Source: a virus. From it: DNA of 64,000 nt. The DNA lies in the IMG/VR virus record IMGVR_UViG_3300002460_000021, positions 34,682-98,681 of that record. One strand, 5' to 3'. Made by a program: the position numbers and the translations under genes. A model generated the notes under the pieces. It did not search any database. It had not been told where the DNA came from and saw only the letters and a list, made by a program, of their open reading frames with translations. Below, one piece after another: positions 8,861 through 17,246 of this stretch (position 1 is its first letter; each line of letters opens with the position of its first letter).

Positions 8861-8874
8861 AATATCCGGATATT
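8861..8874. promoter_or_regulatory. 14-bp palindrome AATATCCGGATATT, site 1
   Basis: A perfect dyad between the genes ending at 8873 and starting at 8848. It overlaps the upstream TAA stop and lies 12 nt before the downstream ATG. One of nine identical copies in the window; probably a protein-binding operator. Confidence 0.75.
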
Positions 8875-9118
8875 AGTCGGATCCAGTGGACTGCTCTGCT
8901 CCGGTGGTCGGTCGATTACAGTTAACGGCAGCCACGATCTCAGCCACGGATTCGAGCTCGGCGCTAATGCACCAGCTGTTCTTGAGCGCGTCCATAATGA
9001 CACGCAGCATACGTATTGTACCGCGCACAAACAACCAGCACAGCAGCAGCTGCTGGATGAATACGGCAGCAATAAACAGCACAGCCACAAACAGAGGGTC
9101 GCTAAACAAATCGTTCAT
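8873..9118 (-). CDS. Small single-helix membrane protein
   Basis: 81 residues. I chose the ATG at 9118 because AAAGGGAATAAG at the end of the upstream gene gives a good ribosome site. After MNDLFSDP there is a strongly hydrophobic segment (about residues 8-30, including FVAVLFIAAVFIQQLLLCWL). A soluble tail ending TGAEQSTGSD follows. Its TAA is part of palindrome site 1. Function is unknown. Confidence 0.65.
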   Translation of the reverse strand: MNDLFSDPLFVAVLFIAAVFIQQLLLCWLFVRGTIRMLRVIMDALKNSWCISAELESVAEIVAAVNCNRPTTGAEQSTGSD

Positions 9119-9119
9119 C

Positions 9120-10637
9120 TTATTCCCTTTTAATAAAAACAGACCCACCCAGGCGCTTGGGCAGCACATTCTCCCACCCCTGCGCGGCGTAGTTACGGCG
9201 ACGAGCCACAGCACGCCGTCTAAACGTATCGTCAAATTGATCCACGCAATCAATTACAATGCCGACTTCCTTTCCAACGTCATTAATACGACTAACTCGA
9301 CCTGGCAACTGCCCGTCCTGAATTGGTGAAGCCATGCCATCCGCGCGAACAACCACCTGTAACAGAGGAAAATCTACGCCGGTACCCCACACTGAAGTAG
9401 CTATGACCTTAAGCACATCGCCTTTAGCAAACGCCAACCTGAGCGCCTCGCGGCTCTCGGCCGTCATCACTTCCTCGCCAGTACACATTAATCCTTTTTT
9501 GACATAAGCCTCAGCATCGACAGGACTAATGCCGCCAGACGAATAGCACAACTGAAAATCCGGCAGTAGTTTACGTAGATGTAGCGCGTGCTCCACGGTT
9601 TCAACTAGCACCAGCACCTGAATGTCTGGCCCATACGCGCACAACTTTTCAGCTATAACCTCGTTACGAACCTTGTTGCGCCAAATACCGTGGCGCTTGC
9701 GTGTTGTGTCGTTCGTCTTATTTGCTACAGGGTTATCGTCCATTTGTACATCTAGCCACTCAACGCGAATCGGCACAACCAAGCCGCGACGCAGAGCGTC
9801 GCTATAGGGCATATGCCAAATGATAGGACCAAACAGAGATTCTAATTCAGCGTCAGCGCCATCTAGGCGACCCTCGGGGGTAGCAGAGAAGCCGTAATTA
9901 CGGCTACGACGGTAGCGCGCCAAACCGCGAGCATATGTTGGAGCGGCCAGACGATGAATCTCATCGCCAATCAGAATGTCAGCATCTCCATCTGATTTCT
10001 CAAGTGAATCCGCTGAAATAACGGTTACACGCCCCTGGATACACTTAGTTCCATCCAGCTGACCGACGCCAGGAATGTTGCGGGACAGCGTAGCCACAGT
10101 CTTTTCGACTAAGGACAGCCCAGGAACAACAACATGGATATTAGCACGATCGTACAAAGTACAAATCATACGAATCGATTCGCCTTTACCGAATCCGCAC
10201 GGCGCACTAATGATACCACACTCATTGCCCGCTATAGCAACTAGGCAGTCGTCCTGACCCGGCCTAAATTGAAAATTACGTACAACGGCGTCCCAATTTG
10301 TAATAAATCTATCCGGGCGCTCGTGCGGCGCGTCGCAAGACACCAACTCGTACAGCAACTTATTGATTTCCAACACACTACGTACGCGCGGCCACAGACC
10401 CACCCCGAAACAAAGACGACCATACGTGTCATACTGGTAGAGATTGCGAGGGATCACTTCCACTTTAGGCAGCTGCACGCCAGTGACCGGATCACGCCGC
10501 TGGCTACTGTGGCGCCATTTCTTATACAGATAGGTCAACGGAGGTTCAACTAGACGTCTAACAGTTAGAGGCAACGCCTCCGGCTGTCCCGTAGACAACT
10601 CCATTAAATTTCCGGAACGCCTCACTAATAATGACAT
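9120..10637 (-). CDS. Superfamily 2 DNA helicase (UvsW-like)
   Basis: 505 residues with the two RecA-like domains of SF2 helicases. Motif I is unusual, APCGFGKGES, with Glu-Ser where GKT or GKS is normal. Motif II is DEIHRL, motif III FSATPEGRLDG and motif VI QLPGRVSRI. Phage proteins of this type, such as T4 UvsW, remodel forks and recombination intermediates. That suits the neighbouring SbcC and SbcD genes. The ATG at 10637 has an AGGAT site about 5 nt upstream. Confidence 0.82.
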   Translation of the reverse strand: MSLLVRRSGNLMELSTGQPEALPLTVRRLVEPPLTYLYKKWRHSSQRRDPVTGVQLPKVEVIPRNLYQYDTYGRLCFGVGLWPRVRSVLEINKLLYELVSCDAPHERPDRFITNWDAVVRNFQFRPGQDDCLVAIAGNECGIISAPCGFGKGESIRMICTLYDRANIHVVVPGLSLVEKTVATLSRNIPGVGQLDGTKCIQGRVTVISADSLEKSDGDADILIGDEIHRLAAPTYARGLARYRRSRNYGFSATPEGRLDGADAELESLFGPIIWHMPYSDALRRGLVVPIRVEWLDVQMDDNPVANKTNDTTRKRHGIWRNKVRNEVIAEKLCAYGPDIQVLVLVETVEHALHLRKLLPDFQLCYSSGGISPVDAEAYVKKGLMCTGEEVMTAESREALRLAFAKGDVLKVIATSVWGTGVDFPLLQVVVRADGMASPIQDGQLPGRVSRINDVGKEVGIVIDCVDQFDDTFRRRAVARRRNYAAQGWENVLPKRLGGSVFIKRE

Positions 10638-10645
10638 AAAGCATC

Positions 10646-11578
10646 CTAGCTATTCTGATGTAACCTAAATGCAGTTGCTTCGCCGCACGTATCGAAAAAG
10701 TATTCGGGAACAAAATAATTATCGCTTAAAAATCCAGGCAGGATGCCGCGCCACAGGCCGCACAAAAACTGCAAAAACTTACGCCCAGTTCTAAATTCTG
10801 CTACTTCTGGAGTCGGCTGCCGCGCGTAAAACCGCCATAAAAAGCAGCCGGGATCATACTGAAGAGACGCTGCGTTAGGAGGAGCCCCGATGCCCTGCCA
10901 GGCTTCTCGTATCTGTCGACGGCGCCAGCAATACTTTGGGGACGCGCTCCATCCTCGGCGACACAGGCCAAAGAACGCCATAAGTCTGGACGAGCTATCC
11001 GGCTTTGTCGGATCCACAAACCACCGCGGATCTCTCAATAAGCCGATAACTCGCGCGCACGCTAACTCAGAACTTCCACGAATAAACTGTAAAGATTTAA
11101 ACAAAGGATGAGAGACCAGCAATCCTAATAGTTGGCGCCGTTGCGCGAGCGTCGTATCTGAAGCAGCTGTCATTCTATAAGTTAACGCGTCGAGCGCGGT
11201 TAGCGGGCGCCAGCCGCCCTGGCTAGGAACCGTACCCGTCCATTGAGATAACAAGCATAGCGCATAATCGGGATCTACGGCGCACTTAACTGCCGTTGAG
11301 CAAGCTAACGGAGTACACACGAACGCTGATATATCACTATGCTCGGCTAAACTTGAAATAAGTGGTGCGTTTTCCACAGTGCCGGCTAGGTACCACTGGC
11401 GGTCTACGCCACATGGCGGGTCTGCCAAAAATGCGGCGGCTCTTCGACCGGAAGAACGCGTACGGTTATCTGACAGAGAATACCACACGTTGCCATCCAT
11501 AGCCGTATGTATATATTGTCTCTCGCCAGCCACTGGTGTTGCTGTAATCTTAGGAATTGTAATAGCGAGTACTGGCAT
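10646..11578 (-). CDS. Hypothetical protein between SbcC-like and helicase genes
   Basis: 310 residues, not recognised. It has no signal peptide or membrane helix. It contains several Cys and many aromatic residues in the second half (FGLCRRGW, KYCWRRRQIREAW, FLQFLCGLWRG). Gaps of 8 and 12 nt to its neighbours show it is in the same operon as the recombination genes, so a role in DNA metabolism is likely by context only. Confidence 0.7.
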   Translation of the reverse strand: MPVLAITIPKITATPVAGERQYIHTAMDGNVWYSLSDNRTRSSGRRAAAFLADPPCGVDRQWYLAGTVENAPLISSLAEHSDISAFVCTPLACSTAVKCAVDPDYALCLLSQWTGTVPSQGGWRPLTALDALTYRMTAASDTTLAQRRQLLGLLVSHPLFKSLQFIRGSSELACARVIGLLRDPRWFVDPTKPDSSSRLMAFFGLCRRGWSASPKYCWRRRQIREAWQGIGAPPNAASLQYDPGCFLWRFYARQPTPEVAEFRTGRKFLQFLCGLWRGILPGFLSDNYFVPEYFFDTCGEATAFRLHQNS

Positions 11579-11590
11579 AGCGACCTCTAG

Positions 11591-13714
11591 TTATTGTGGC
11601 GGAGATAGCTCGATAACGTGGTCAAATAAAGGTAGAAAACTTCGTTCATGCGTGATCATGACACATTGCAAGCCATGAGATCCTGTCATTGAACGAATCT
11701 GACCAAGTGCGCGGCGTAAACACTCTAGCCGCTCATCGTCTAAACCGGCTGTAGGCTCATCGAGACACAGTATACCCACATCTGTGGCAAACTCGGCGTT
11801 AACGGCCAGGCGCCAAGCTAGTGCAAACACGACCTTTTCACCGCCAGACAGCCTCTCCGCCGGCTGCTCTCGCCCATCGAAAAACTTAGCCCTAAACGTC
11901 AGATGTTCGCCAACTGTGATACGAAAATTAACGCCGAGCTCTTCCAAATTCCTATTAACGCTACCCTCAAGTAACTCAAGACTGCGCTGCGCCTCGCTAG
12001 CAGGTAACGCGTCTCGATGAAAAATTGCACGCAGCTCTTCTAATGATTGACGCCATTCATGACGACTGGCGGCTTGCTTTTGTAACTCTCTTAGATGCAA
12101 ACATGTGGACTCAACCGCAGATAATTCACGCCGCGCCAAGGTCAAGTCTATGCTTAATTTATCTCGCCGTAATTTATGACCGATACTAGCTTGCATCAAA
12201 GCTTGCGCTTCTTCCTCCGTACACGTAACAGACGCCATTTCACTAAACAGCGACGTCTGCTCAGTTTCTAAGCTACCACGCTGCGACTTTAAAATACCTA
12301 GAGTTATAAACAAGTCCCTCTGCTGGACCTCCAATCCGTTGCTGCAAATTTCTAACTTTTTCATCTCCTCGGCGGCAGCGCGCGCGGCAATCAGAAAAGA
12401 CTCCAGACTGGCGGCGTTAGCTGCCGGCTGAGGCCCGATAGACTCCTGTAACATATCCCTTTGAATTTGCAATGCAGCTAATCGTTTTTGATGATCAGCT
12501 CCCCATACTATGTACACCGCGGCTACCTCTCCTTCTTGCCACGACTCTAATTTACGCCGCTGCAACTCAGCCATGCGCTGCAACAGCGTGGCGTGTTGCT
12601 CCTTGTACGCTGAATACTGATCGGCCAACTGGTCAGTGGCAGTACCACATGTAGGACATGCGGAAACGCCTGTGCTGATATCGAACGTTGTCAAAAATGA
12701 ATTAACGTGCGCTAGTTTTTCAGCCGTCTGTGCCCACTGCTGCACATCAGCAGCCGTCCACGGTACTTCTTTAGGCAGCAGCGGGGGAATTTCGTTTTGA
12801 ATTAAATCCAGCTGGTTCAGCACGCCTTGAAGTCTGACTTCTAGTGCCGCGCGCTCCCTAAGTGCCCGTAGATCTGACTGCGCCTCCGCTATTTTCTCTG
12901 CGGGATACAGCTGTTTCAAATTATCTAGTGACGCATACGTCGACAACAGGTCTTCCTCTAATTCAGATAGCGCGATAGTTAGTTGCGTGTGTCGTTCAGC
13001 TATATTCAACAACTCATTATCAATCTGACGCAGCCGCGATTGGCTAACTAGATACTTTCTTAACGAAGCTGTGGTGTCTTCGTCGATATCTGGAAGTACC
13101 GCCAGGGCCTCAGTTAACCGCAGAACCTCCGCATTAAGCCGCAGGCGCTTGGCTTCCCATTCAGCGACATCGGCTACTTCTTGCTCCGGCAGCCGTGTTA
13201 AGCGCTCGCCCAGTGCTTGCCATATAGTCTCAACGCGATCTAGCCGGAACAGTCGCTGAATAGCCTTGGCACGAATTGTGGGCGTCTCATCTAAAAAGGA
13301 GGCTATCTGGTTTTGGTCAACGAATAAATAATCGCCAACAACCTTAAGAGGCAGATTAAACCACTGGGCCAATCTCTCGCTGACTTCATCTTCACGAGTA
13401 TACGTGACGCCGCCAACGACTAAAGAACGATTAGCTGGCCTCATACCGCGAGTAACAATCGCCTGCTGCCCCTGATGCTCGATAGTGACACGTATATATG
13501 ATTTGTCCTTCGCACCGGCAAATTGAAATATGTTATCTGTTTTGATGCCGGCAAATCGCGAGAAGTCGTTTGTTAGGCAGGCATGTACGGCACGCATAAG
13601 CGTCGATTTTCCACTGGCGTTGGCCCCGCATATGCCGGTTAACCCGCGGTGAAAGTTCACAGACAGATCTCTAAGCTGTCCAAAATTTTTAAGCTCGGCG
13701 CTAATTAAATGCAT
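11591..13714 (-). CDS. SbcC/Rad50-type ATPase (phage gp46-like)
   Basis: 707 residues from the ATG at 13714, giving MHLISAELKNFGQLRDL, the usual Rad50 start; a longer frame to 13798 reads through the palindrome and is not family-like. Walker A is GANASGKSTLM. Long heptad-rich coiled coils flank a zinc hook, SACPTCGT. The C-terminal lobe has the signature LSGGEKVVFALAW and Walker B ILCLDEPTAGLDDE. With the SbcD-like nuclease it should process DNA ends for recombination-dependent replication. Palindrome site 2 covers the place where a ribosome site would be, only 3 nt before the ATG. Confidence 0.9.
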   Translation of the reverse strand: MHLISAELKNFGQLRDLSVNFHRGLTGICGANASGKSTLMRAVHACLTNDFSRFAGIKTDNIFQFAGAKDKSYIRVTIEHQGQQAIVTRGMRPANRSLVVGGVTYTREDEVSERLAQWFNLPLKVVGDYLFVDQNQIASFLDETPTIRAKAIQRLFRLDRVETIWQALGERLTRLPEQEVADVAEWEAKRLRLNAEVLRLTEALAVLPDIDEDTTASLRKYLVSQSRLRQIDNELLNIAERHTQLTIALSELEEDLLSTYASLDNLKQLYPAEKIAEAQSDLRALRERAALEVRLQGVLNQLDLIQNEIPPLLPKEVPWTAADVQQWAQTAEKLAHVNSFLTTFDISTGVSACPTCGTATDQLADQYSAYKEQHATLLQRMAELQRRKLESWQEGEVAAVYIVWGADHQKRLAALQIQRDMLQESIGPQPAANAASLESFLIAARAAAEEMKKLEICSNGLEVQQRDLFITLGILKSQRGSLETEQTSLFSEMASVTCTEEEAQALMQASIGHKLRRDKLSIDLTLARRELSAVESTCLHLRELQKQAASRHEWRQSLEELRAIFHRDALPASEAQRSLELLEGSVNRNLEELGVNFRITVGEHLTFRAKFFDGREQPAERLSGGEKVVFALAWRLAVNAEFATDVGILCLDEPTAGLDDERLECLRRALGQIRSMTGSHGLQCVMITHERSFLPLFDHVIELSPPQ

Positions 13715-13717
13715 GTC

Positions 13718-13731
13718 AATATCCGGATATT
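13718..13731. promoter_or_regulatory. 14-bp palindrome, site 2 (18-bp dyad TCAATATCCGGATATTGA)
   Basis: The dyad extends to 18 bp and ends about 3 nt from the SbcC-like start codon, where a Shine-Dalgarno sequence is expected. A bound protein, or the RNA form of the site, could affect translation as well as transcription. Confidence 0.75.
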
Positions 13732-13790
13732 GAGAAAAGATGAGCCTGGCAGCAAGCCACCAGGCGCATCCGCACGGACCACCATAGCGT

Positions 13791-14162
13791 CTAAACACTG
13801 TGAATTAACGTGCGCAGCACAACCGAAGTGTGCGCTTCTTTCTCGCCGACAAGCTCGAGGTTGTCGGCATCTCGAATGGACGTGTAATCCGCATTAACCC
13901 AGGCAACTAGTGCCTGCCGCGGGGAATACTTGGTGGGATCCATCCAGCCTTCAATACGCCCAACCTGGCCCGTTTCCTTGCAACGCACGAACTTGGCATC
14001 CGCCAGTTCGGAAGGAATGTTCGTGAGAATCTGCTCCACACGCGTCTCCCTGACAGGAGTGACTTTAGACTTACGCCGCTTAGTTACCACGCCGGCAACT
14101 TTTCTTTTTCGCGGCGCCGTCTTGGCAGTAACCGTAGCTACAGCGGATGTCTTCTTAGCCAT
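13791..14162 (-). CDS. Small basic hypothetical protein
   Basis: 123 residues from the ATG at 14162, which follows AAAGGCGATTAGC and lies 1 nt after the SbcD stop. The first 45 residues are Lys/Arg/Ala-rich and look disordered (APRKRKVAGVVTKRRKSK). A compact part then follows, with CKETGQVGRIEGWMDP and a Val/Leu-rich end. The basic tail suggests DNA or RNA binding. It sits between sbcD and sbcC, so a nuclease accessory role is possible. Confidence 0.7.
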   Translation of the reverse strand: MAKKTSAVATVTAKTAPRKRKVAGVVTKRRKSKVTPVRETRVEQILTNIPSELADAKFVRCKETGQVGRIEGWMDPTKYSPRQALVAWVNADYTSIRDADNLELVGEKEAHTSVVLRTLIHSV

Positions 14163-14163
14163 G

Positions 14164-15282
14164 CTAATCGCCTTTCTGCGCAATAAATTCTTTTTCTAAT
14201 TTCAAGATTTCCTCTGCCGGGTCAGCGCAAGCCAGCAGCCGCCTAGCCCGCTGATGTGTCGGAGAGCCGACAACACACCTATTATCCAGGCTACCCTCTA
14301 GCCCACGTTTAATAGGCCGCAACTCGCTCTCGTCGGCTGTAACTGAAAACGACACCGGCTTCACAACCAGCGGCTGCAAAAAGACGTGACCCCTATCACC
14401 AATGCGCGATGTTAGTATTTTGTAAACATCGGTGATTTGAGGATGATACAATACATGCACAATGGGTCGTGCAATGGAATCCGGCACGCCCTTCTGGTAC
14501 CGGATGCTTTCCATCTCCTCTGCCAACCAGCGCTCAAGCTCATCAGCAGTCTCTAATCGTACACGATATACACGTCGGCAAGGCAGTGACAATGAGCAGT
14601 ACGTCAGGTCATCATAGAGCAAAAATATCTTCTTGTCCTCGGGCTCGTCGATGGCTTGCATGCACGTAGACCCAGGAGAAAGTACTGTCAGAGGCTGTCC
14701 GTCCTTACCCTCGCCCACCCACGACAAATGCTTGTGGTAATCACCAGTCAGCACACAACGTACATGTGGCACGTCCATAAACGACGCCTGACCTATCTTC
14801 GCTCCCATAAACTCGGTCCAGACCTGATGCGTCATTAACAAATCAGCGCTAGACGGGACAGCCGTGAACTCTGCTACAGCTTGCTCGGCTTTGAGAATAT
14901 CGAGACCGTACGCTTTGATGGGCCCAACACTAAAAGATTTCTGATGCACGTAACGGACATATGGACTGAGCAACAGCCACGGCTGCCGCGACCACTCATG
15001 TTGACCCTGGATAACATATGTAATTATGCCATCTTGGCCCGCTTTATTTAGCGCTGCGATGACACTAGTGACCACGGCCGAAGCGGGGTACGGACGGTCA
15101 ATAAGATCGCCAGCGCCCAGCACTGTAGTCACATTGTACTGACGTGCCAGATCGTAGATTGCGCCAAGTGCTACGAATGCGTCATCGCGTAAAGTGGGGT
15201 GTCTCTGCCACGCCATTTCGGCGGCGTGCCAATCACTTGTACCGAGTGCAATAGGCTTAGAGCTTGTTTTGACAGTCGCCAT
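14164..15282 (-). CDS. SbcD/Mre11-type nuclease (phage gp47-like)
   Basis: 372 residues from the ATG at 15282, which has AAAGGCTGTG before it. It is a calcineurin-like phosphoesterase: GTSDWHAAE near residue 17, GAGDLIDRP, IQGQHEW (Gln in place of the usual Asn of GNHE) and LTGDYHKH. These provide most of the two-metal ligands. It is the partner of the SbcC-like ATPase two genes downstream, together cutting DNA ends and hairpins. The start overlaps the hldE end by 26 nt. Confidence 0.85.
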   Translation of the reverse strand: MATVKTSSKPIALGTSDWHAAEMAWQRHPTLRDDAFVALGAIYDLARQYNVTTVLGAGDLIDRPYPASAVVTSVIAALNKAGQDGIITYVIQGQHEWSRQPWLLLSPYVRYVHQKSFSVGPIKAYGLDILKAEQAVAEFTAVPSSADLLMTHQVWTEFMGAKIGQASFMDVPHVRCVLTGDYHKHLSWVGEGKDGQPLTVLSPGSTCMQAIDEPEDKKIFLLYDDLTYCSLSLPCRRVYRVRLETADELERWLAEEMESIRYQKGVPDSIARPIVHVLYHPQITDVYKILTSRIGDRGHVFLQPLVVKPVSFSVTADESELRPIKRGLEGSLDNRCVVGSPTHQRARRLLACADPAEEILKLEKEFIAQKGD

Positions 15283-16747
15283 CACAGCCTTTCTGCAGTT
15301 GCTCGGAATTGACAACACGCTCAATTACCTGCGTGGTACTCCAGCGCGGCAGCATTGGTGCCTGTACCGTACGGCCGCCCCAACTCTCAACCAATTCACT
15401 GCCAGGTATTTGATCTAGATTGTACTCGGATCCCTTGACCAGTACCTCGGGGCGCACCTGGTTAATTAAAGCCCTGGGATCCGTGCCATCGAACATAGTG
15501 ACGGCGTCTACTGTCTCCAGGTAAGTTAGTGCGTTCAAACGCGCCTCTTGCGGGCATATAGGCCTGTATGGACCTTTAAGTGCCTGGACAGCAGCATCTG
15601 TATTAATAGCGACTATAAGCGCATCGCCGCACGACCGCGCATGCGATAGCAGATGATAATGACCCAGGTGTAACAAGTCGTAGCAACCGTTAGTGAACAC
15701 TATACGATGACCGGCACGCCGCTGTGCTGTGCACCAGGCCTCGATGGCAAAAGAGTCACGCAAGATTTTAGAAGAAGGACAGCGCCCACCACAATCCAGC
15801 GCGGCGTCTACCTCAGCACGTAACACACGAACAGTACCAGGGCGACTGACTGATAAGCCTGCCGCGCAAGCGGCGCGCCTTAGTGCGTCGTCAATGGATA
15901 GCCCTTCGCCAAGTGCCACAGCTAGCGCGGCAATAACTACATCGCCAGCGCCAACTACATCGAATACCTGTTGAGGATGCCACGCCGGAACGTGTTTAAC
16001 GCCGGCAGCGGTGCACCAGCTCATCCCTGACGAGCCGCGTTTAAGAAGAACAGCTCTCGCCATGGGGGCAATTTCGTCAAACAGTACCTGCCCCATGGCT
16101 GCCGCATCGGCATCTATAACAGGCCCTACCGGCAACGGTTTGCCGGCCGCCGCGCAGGCTTCCATTAAGTTGGGGGTCAAAATATCCACGGCGCCATATC
16201 GTTTAAAATCTAGCCCCTTAGGATCCGCCAACACCAACTTAACGTTGTCGTGGGCCCAGTGCAGTATCTCCGCTATAACGGCGGGAGTTAGCATACCCTT
16301 GTTATAATCAGACAATACTAGTACATCTACCGGACTACTGGCGGCTAGCAGTTTAATGATTGCCTCGTGCGCATCCTTGGCCGCTGGAGGTGACTCGTAG
16401 TCATACCTGGCCAGGAAGTGACGATCGGCGAATAGCCTGGTTTTAACTGTTGTCGCCATATCAGACGACTGTACGAAGTGATAATGAATACCCGCCTCTT
16501 CTACCGCTTTACGCAAACGTCTTGAATTAGAATCAATACCGACCATTCCACCCAAGTGGACAATGCCCCCGAGCGTAGCCACATTAGCGGCTACGTTAGC
16601 GGCGCCGCCAGGAACTAAACTTTCTATGGGGTTACGCACAACAGGCACGGGGTGCTCCGGCGCTAGCCGCTGCGCGGATCCAACCAGCGTATGATCCAGC
16701 ATGACATCGCCAATAACCAACACGCGCGCCTGAGGAATAGTATTCAT
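15257..16747 (-). CDS. hldE: Bifunctional heptose 7-phosphate kinase/heptose 1-phosphate adenylyltransferase
   Basis: 496 residues, close to bacterial HldE (about 477). Residues 1-320 are a PfkB/ribokinase-type kinase (VLVIGDVMLDHTL at the start, the catalytic loop VVGAGDVVIAAL). Residues about 350-480 are a cytidylyltransferase-like domain (FTNGCYDLLHLGHYHLL). The two steps turn D-glycero-D-manno-heptose 7-phosphate into the bisphosphate and later ADP-heptose; the phosphatase step would come from the host. It lies in a replication operon, far from LPS genes. Two GT9 genes at 41484 and 48431 could use the ADP-heptose. Confidence 0.9.
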   Translation of the reverse strand: MNTIPQARVLVIGDVMLDHTLVGSAQRLAPEHPVPVVRNPIESLVPGGAANVAANVATLGGIVHLGGMVGIDSNSRRLRKAVEEAGIHYHFVQSSDMATTVKTRLFADRHFLARYDYESPPAAKDAHEAIIKLLAASSPVDVLVLSDYNKGMLTPAVIAEILHWAHDNVKLVLADPKGLDFKRYGAVDILTPNLMEACAAAGKPLPVGPVIDADAAAMGQVLFDEIAPMARAVLLKRGSSGMSWCTAAGVKHVPAWHPQQVFDVVGAGDVVIAALAVALGEGLSIDDALRRAACAAGLSVSRPGTVRVLRAEVDAALDCGGRCPSSKILRDSFAIEAWCTAQRRAGHRIVFTNGCYDLLHLGHYHLLSHARSCGDALIVAINTDAAVQALKGPYRPICPQEARLNALTYLETVDAVTMFDGTDPRALINQVRPEVLVKGSEYNLDQIPGSELVESWGGRTVQAPMLPRWSTTQVIERVVNSEQLQKGCDGDCQNKL

Positions 16748-16956
16748 GGTTTCTCGCGCTTGTCCTCTTCTACGTTTTTATTTTGCGTGGCGTAGAATTC
16801 CGCCGACTGCCGCGCAGACCGAGCGCCTGCGTCATAGATATACAGCACTACTAACCACAAGCAACCAGCGAGTATTCCTAGCCATAACACAATCTCTACC
16901 GTACAAAACACTATCCACAGCGTCATAATAAAAACTTCGTTGTAGGCTGTTAGCAT
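16744..16956 (-). CDS. Small single-helix membrane protein
   Basis: 70 residues, or 60 if the ATG at 16926 is used. A long hydrophobic segment (IVFCTVEIVLWLGILAGCLW) spans the membrane, and a polar, Lys/Glu-rich tail follows (NKNVEEDKREKP). It overlaps the hldE start by 4 nt (ATGA type), so the two are probably co-translated. Function is unknown. Confidence 0.65.
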   Translation of the reverse strand: MLTAYNEVFIMTLWIVFCTVEIVLWLGILAGCLWLVVLYIYDAGARSARQSAEFYATQNKNVEEDKREKP

Positions 16957-16994
16957 TACGTGTTTCCAATCTGTTTAACCGATCAATTCAACTA

Positions 16995-17028
16995 ACCTCT
17001 AGCTAATATCCGGATATTAGCTAGAGGT
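16995..17028. promoter_or_regulatory. 34-bp perfect palindrome containing site 3
   Basis: The core AATATCCGGATATT (17005-17018) is extended by perfect symmetry to 34 bp, from ACCTCTAGC to GCTAGAGGT. The TAG stop of the zinc-ribbon gene lies inside the right arm. In RNA it could form a 15-bp stem with a CCGG loop, so it may act as both operator and terminator. Confidence 0.8.
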
Positions 17029-17227
17029 CAGTTAAACGAGGAGGTGGCGGTAAGTGGTCCTCGCCTTCCGTTCGAACCTTAACAATCCGAGGTGCGTATA
17101 CCTCTAGGTTTTGTTGGTTACACTTTAAACATAATCTATTGGTAACCCGGTTTTCGGAATAAAACCTCGCAGCGCACTTCAAGCAGTAGCGGTAACCGCC
17201 AAGCTTGGGTTGCTTCTTGCTACCCAT
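17021..17227 (-). CDS. Small zinc-ribbon protein
   Basis: 68 residues from the ATG at 17227 (MGSKKQPKLGGYR). It has a four-cysteine zinc ribbon, YCLKCAARF then LCLKCNQQ, with a basic N-terminus and a proline-rich end (LPPPPRLTDL). The stop codon is in the 34-bp palindrome. The start is 19 nt after the tnpB stop, so an RNA reading out of the tnpB right end would enter this gene. A nucleic-acid-binding role is plausible. Confidence 0.65.
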   Translation of the reverse strand: MGSKKQPKLGGYRYCLKCAARFYSENRVTNRLCLKCNQQNLEVYAPRIVKVRTEGEDHLPPPPRLTDL

Positions 17228-17246
17228 GGTCGTCGCGTCCTGCTCT

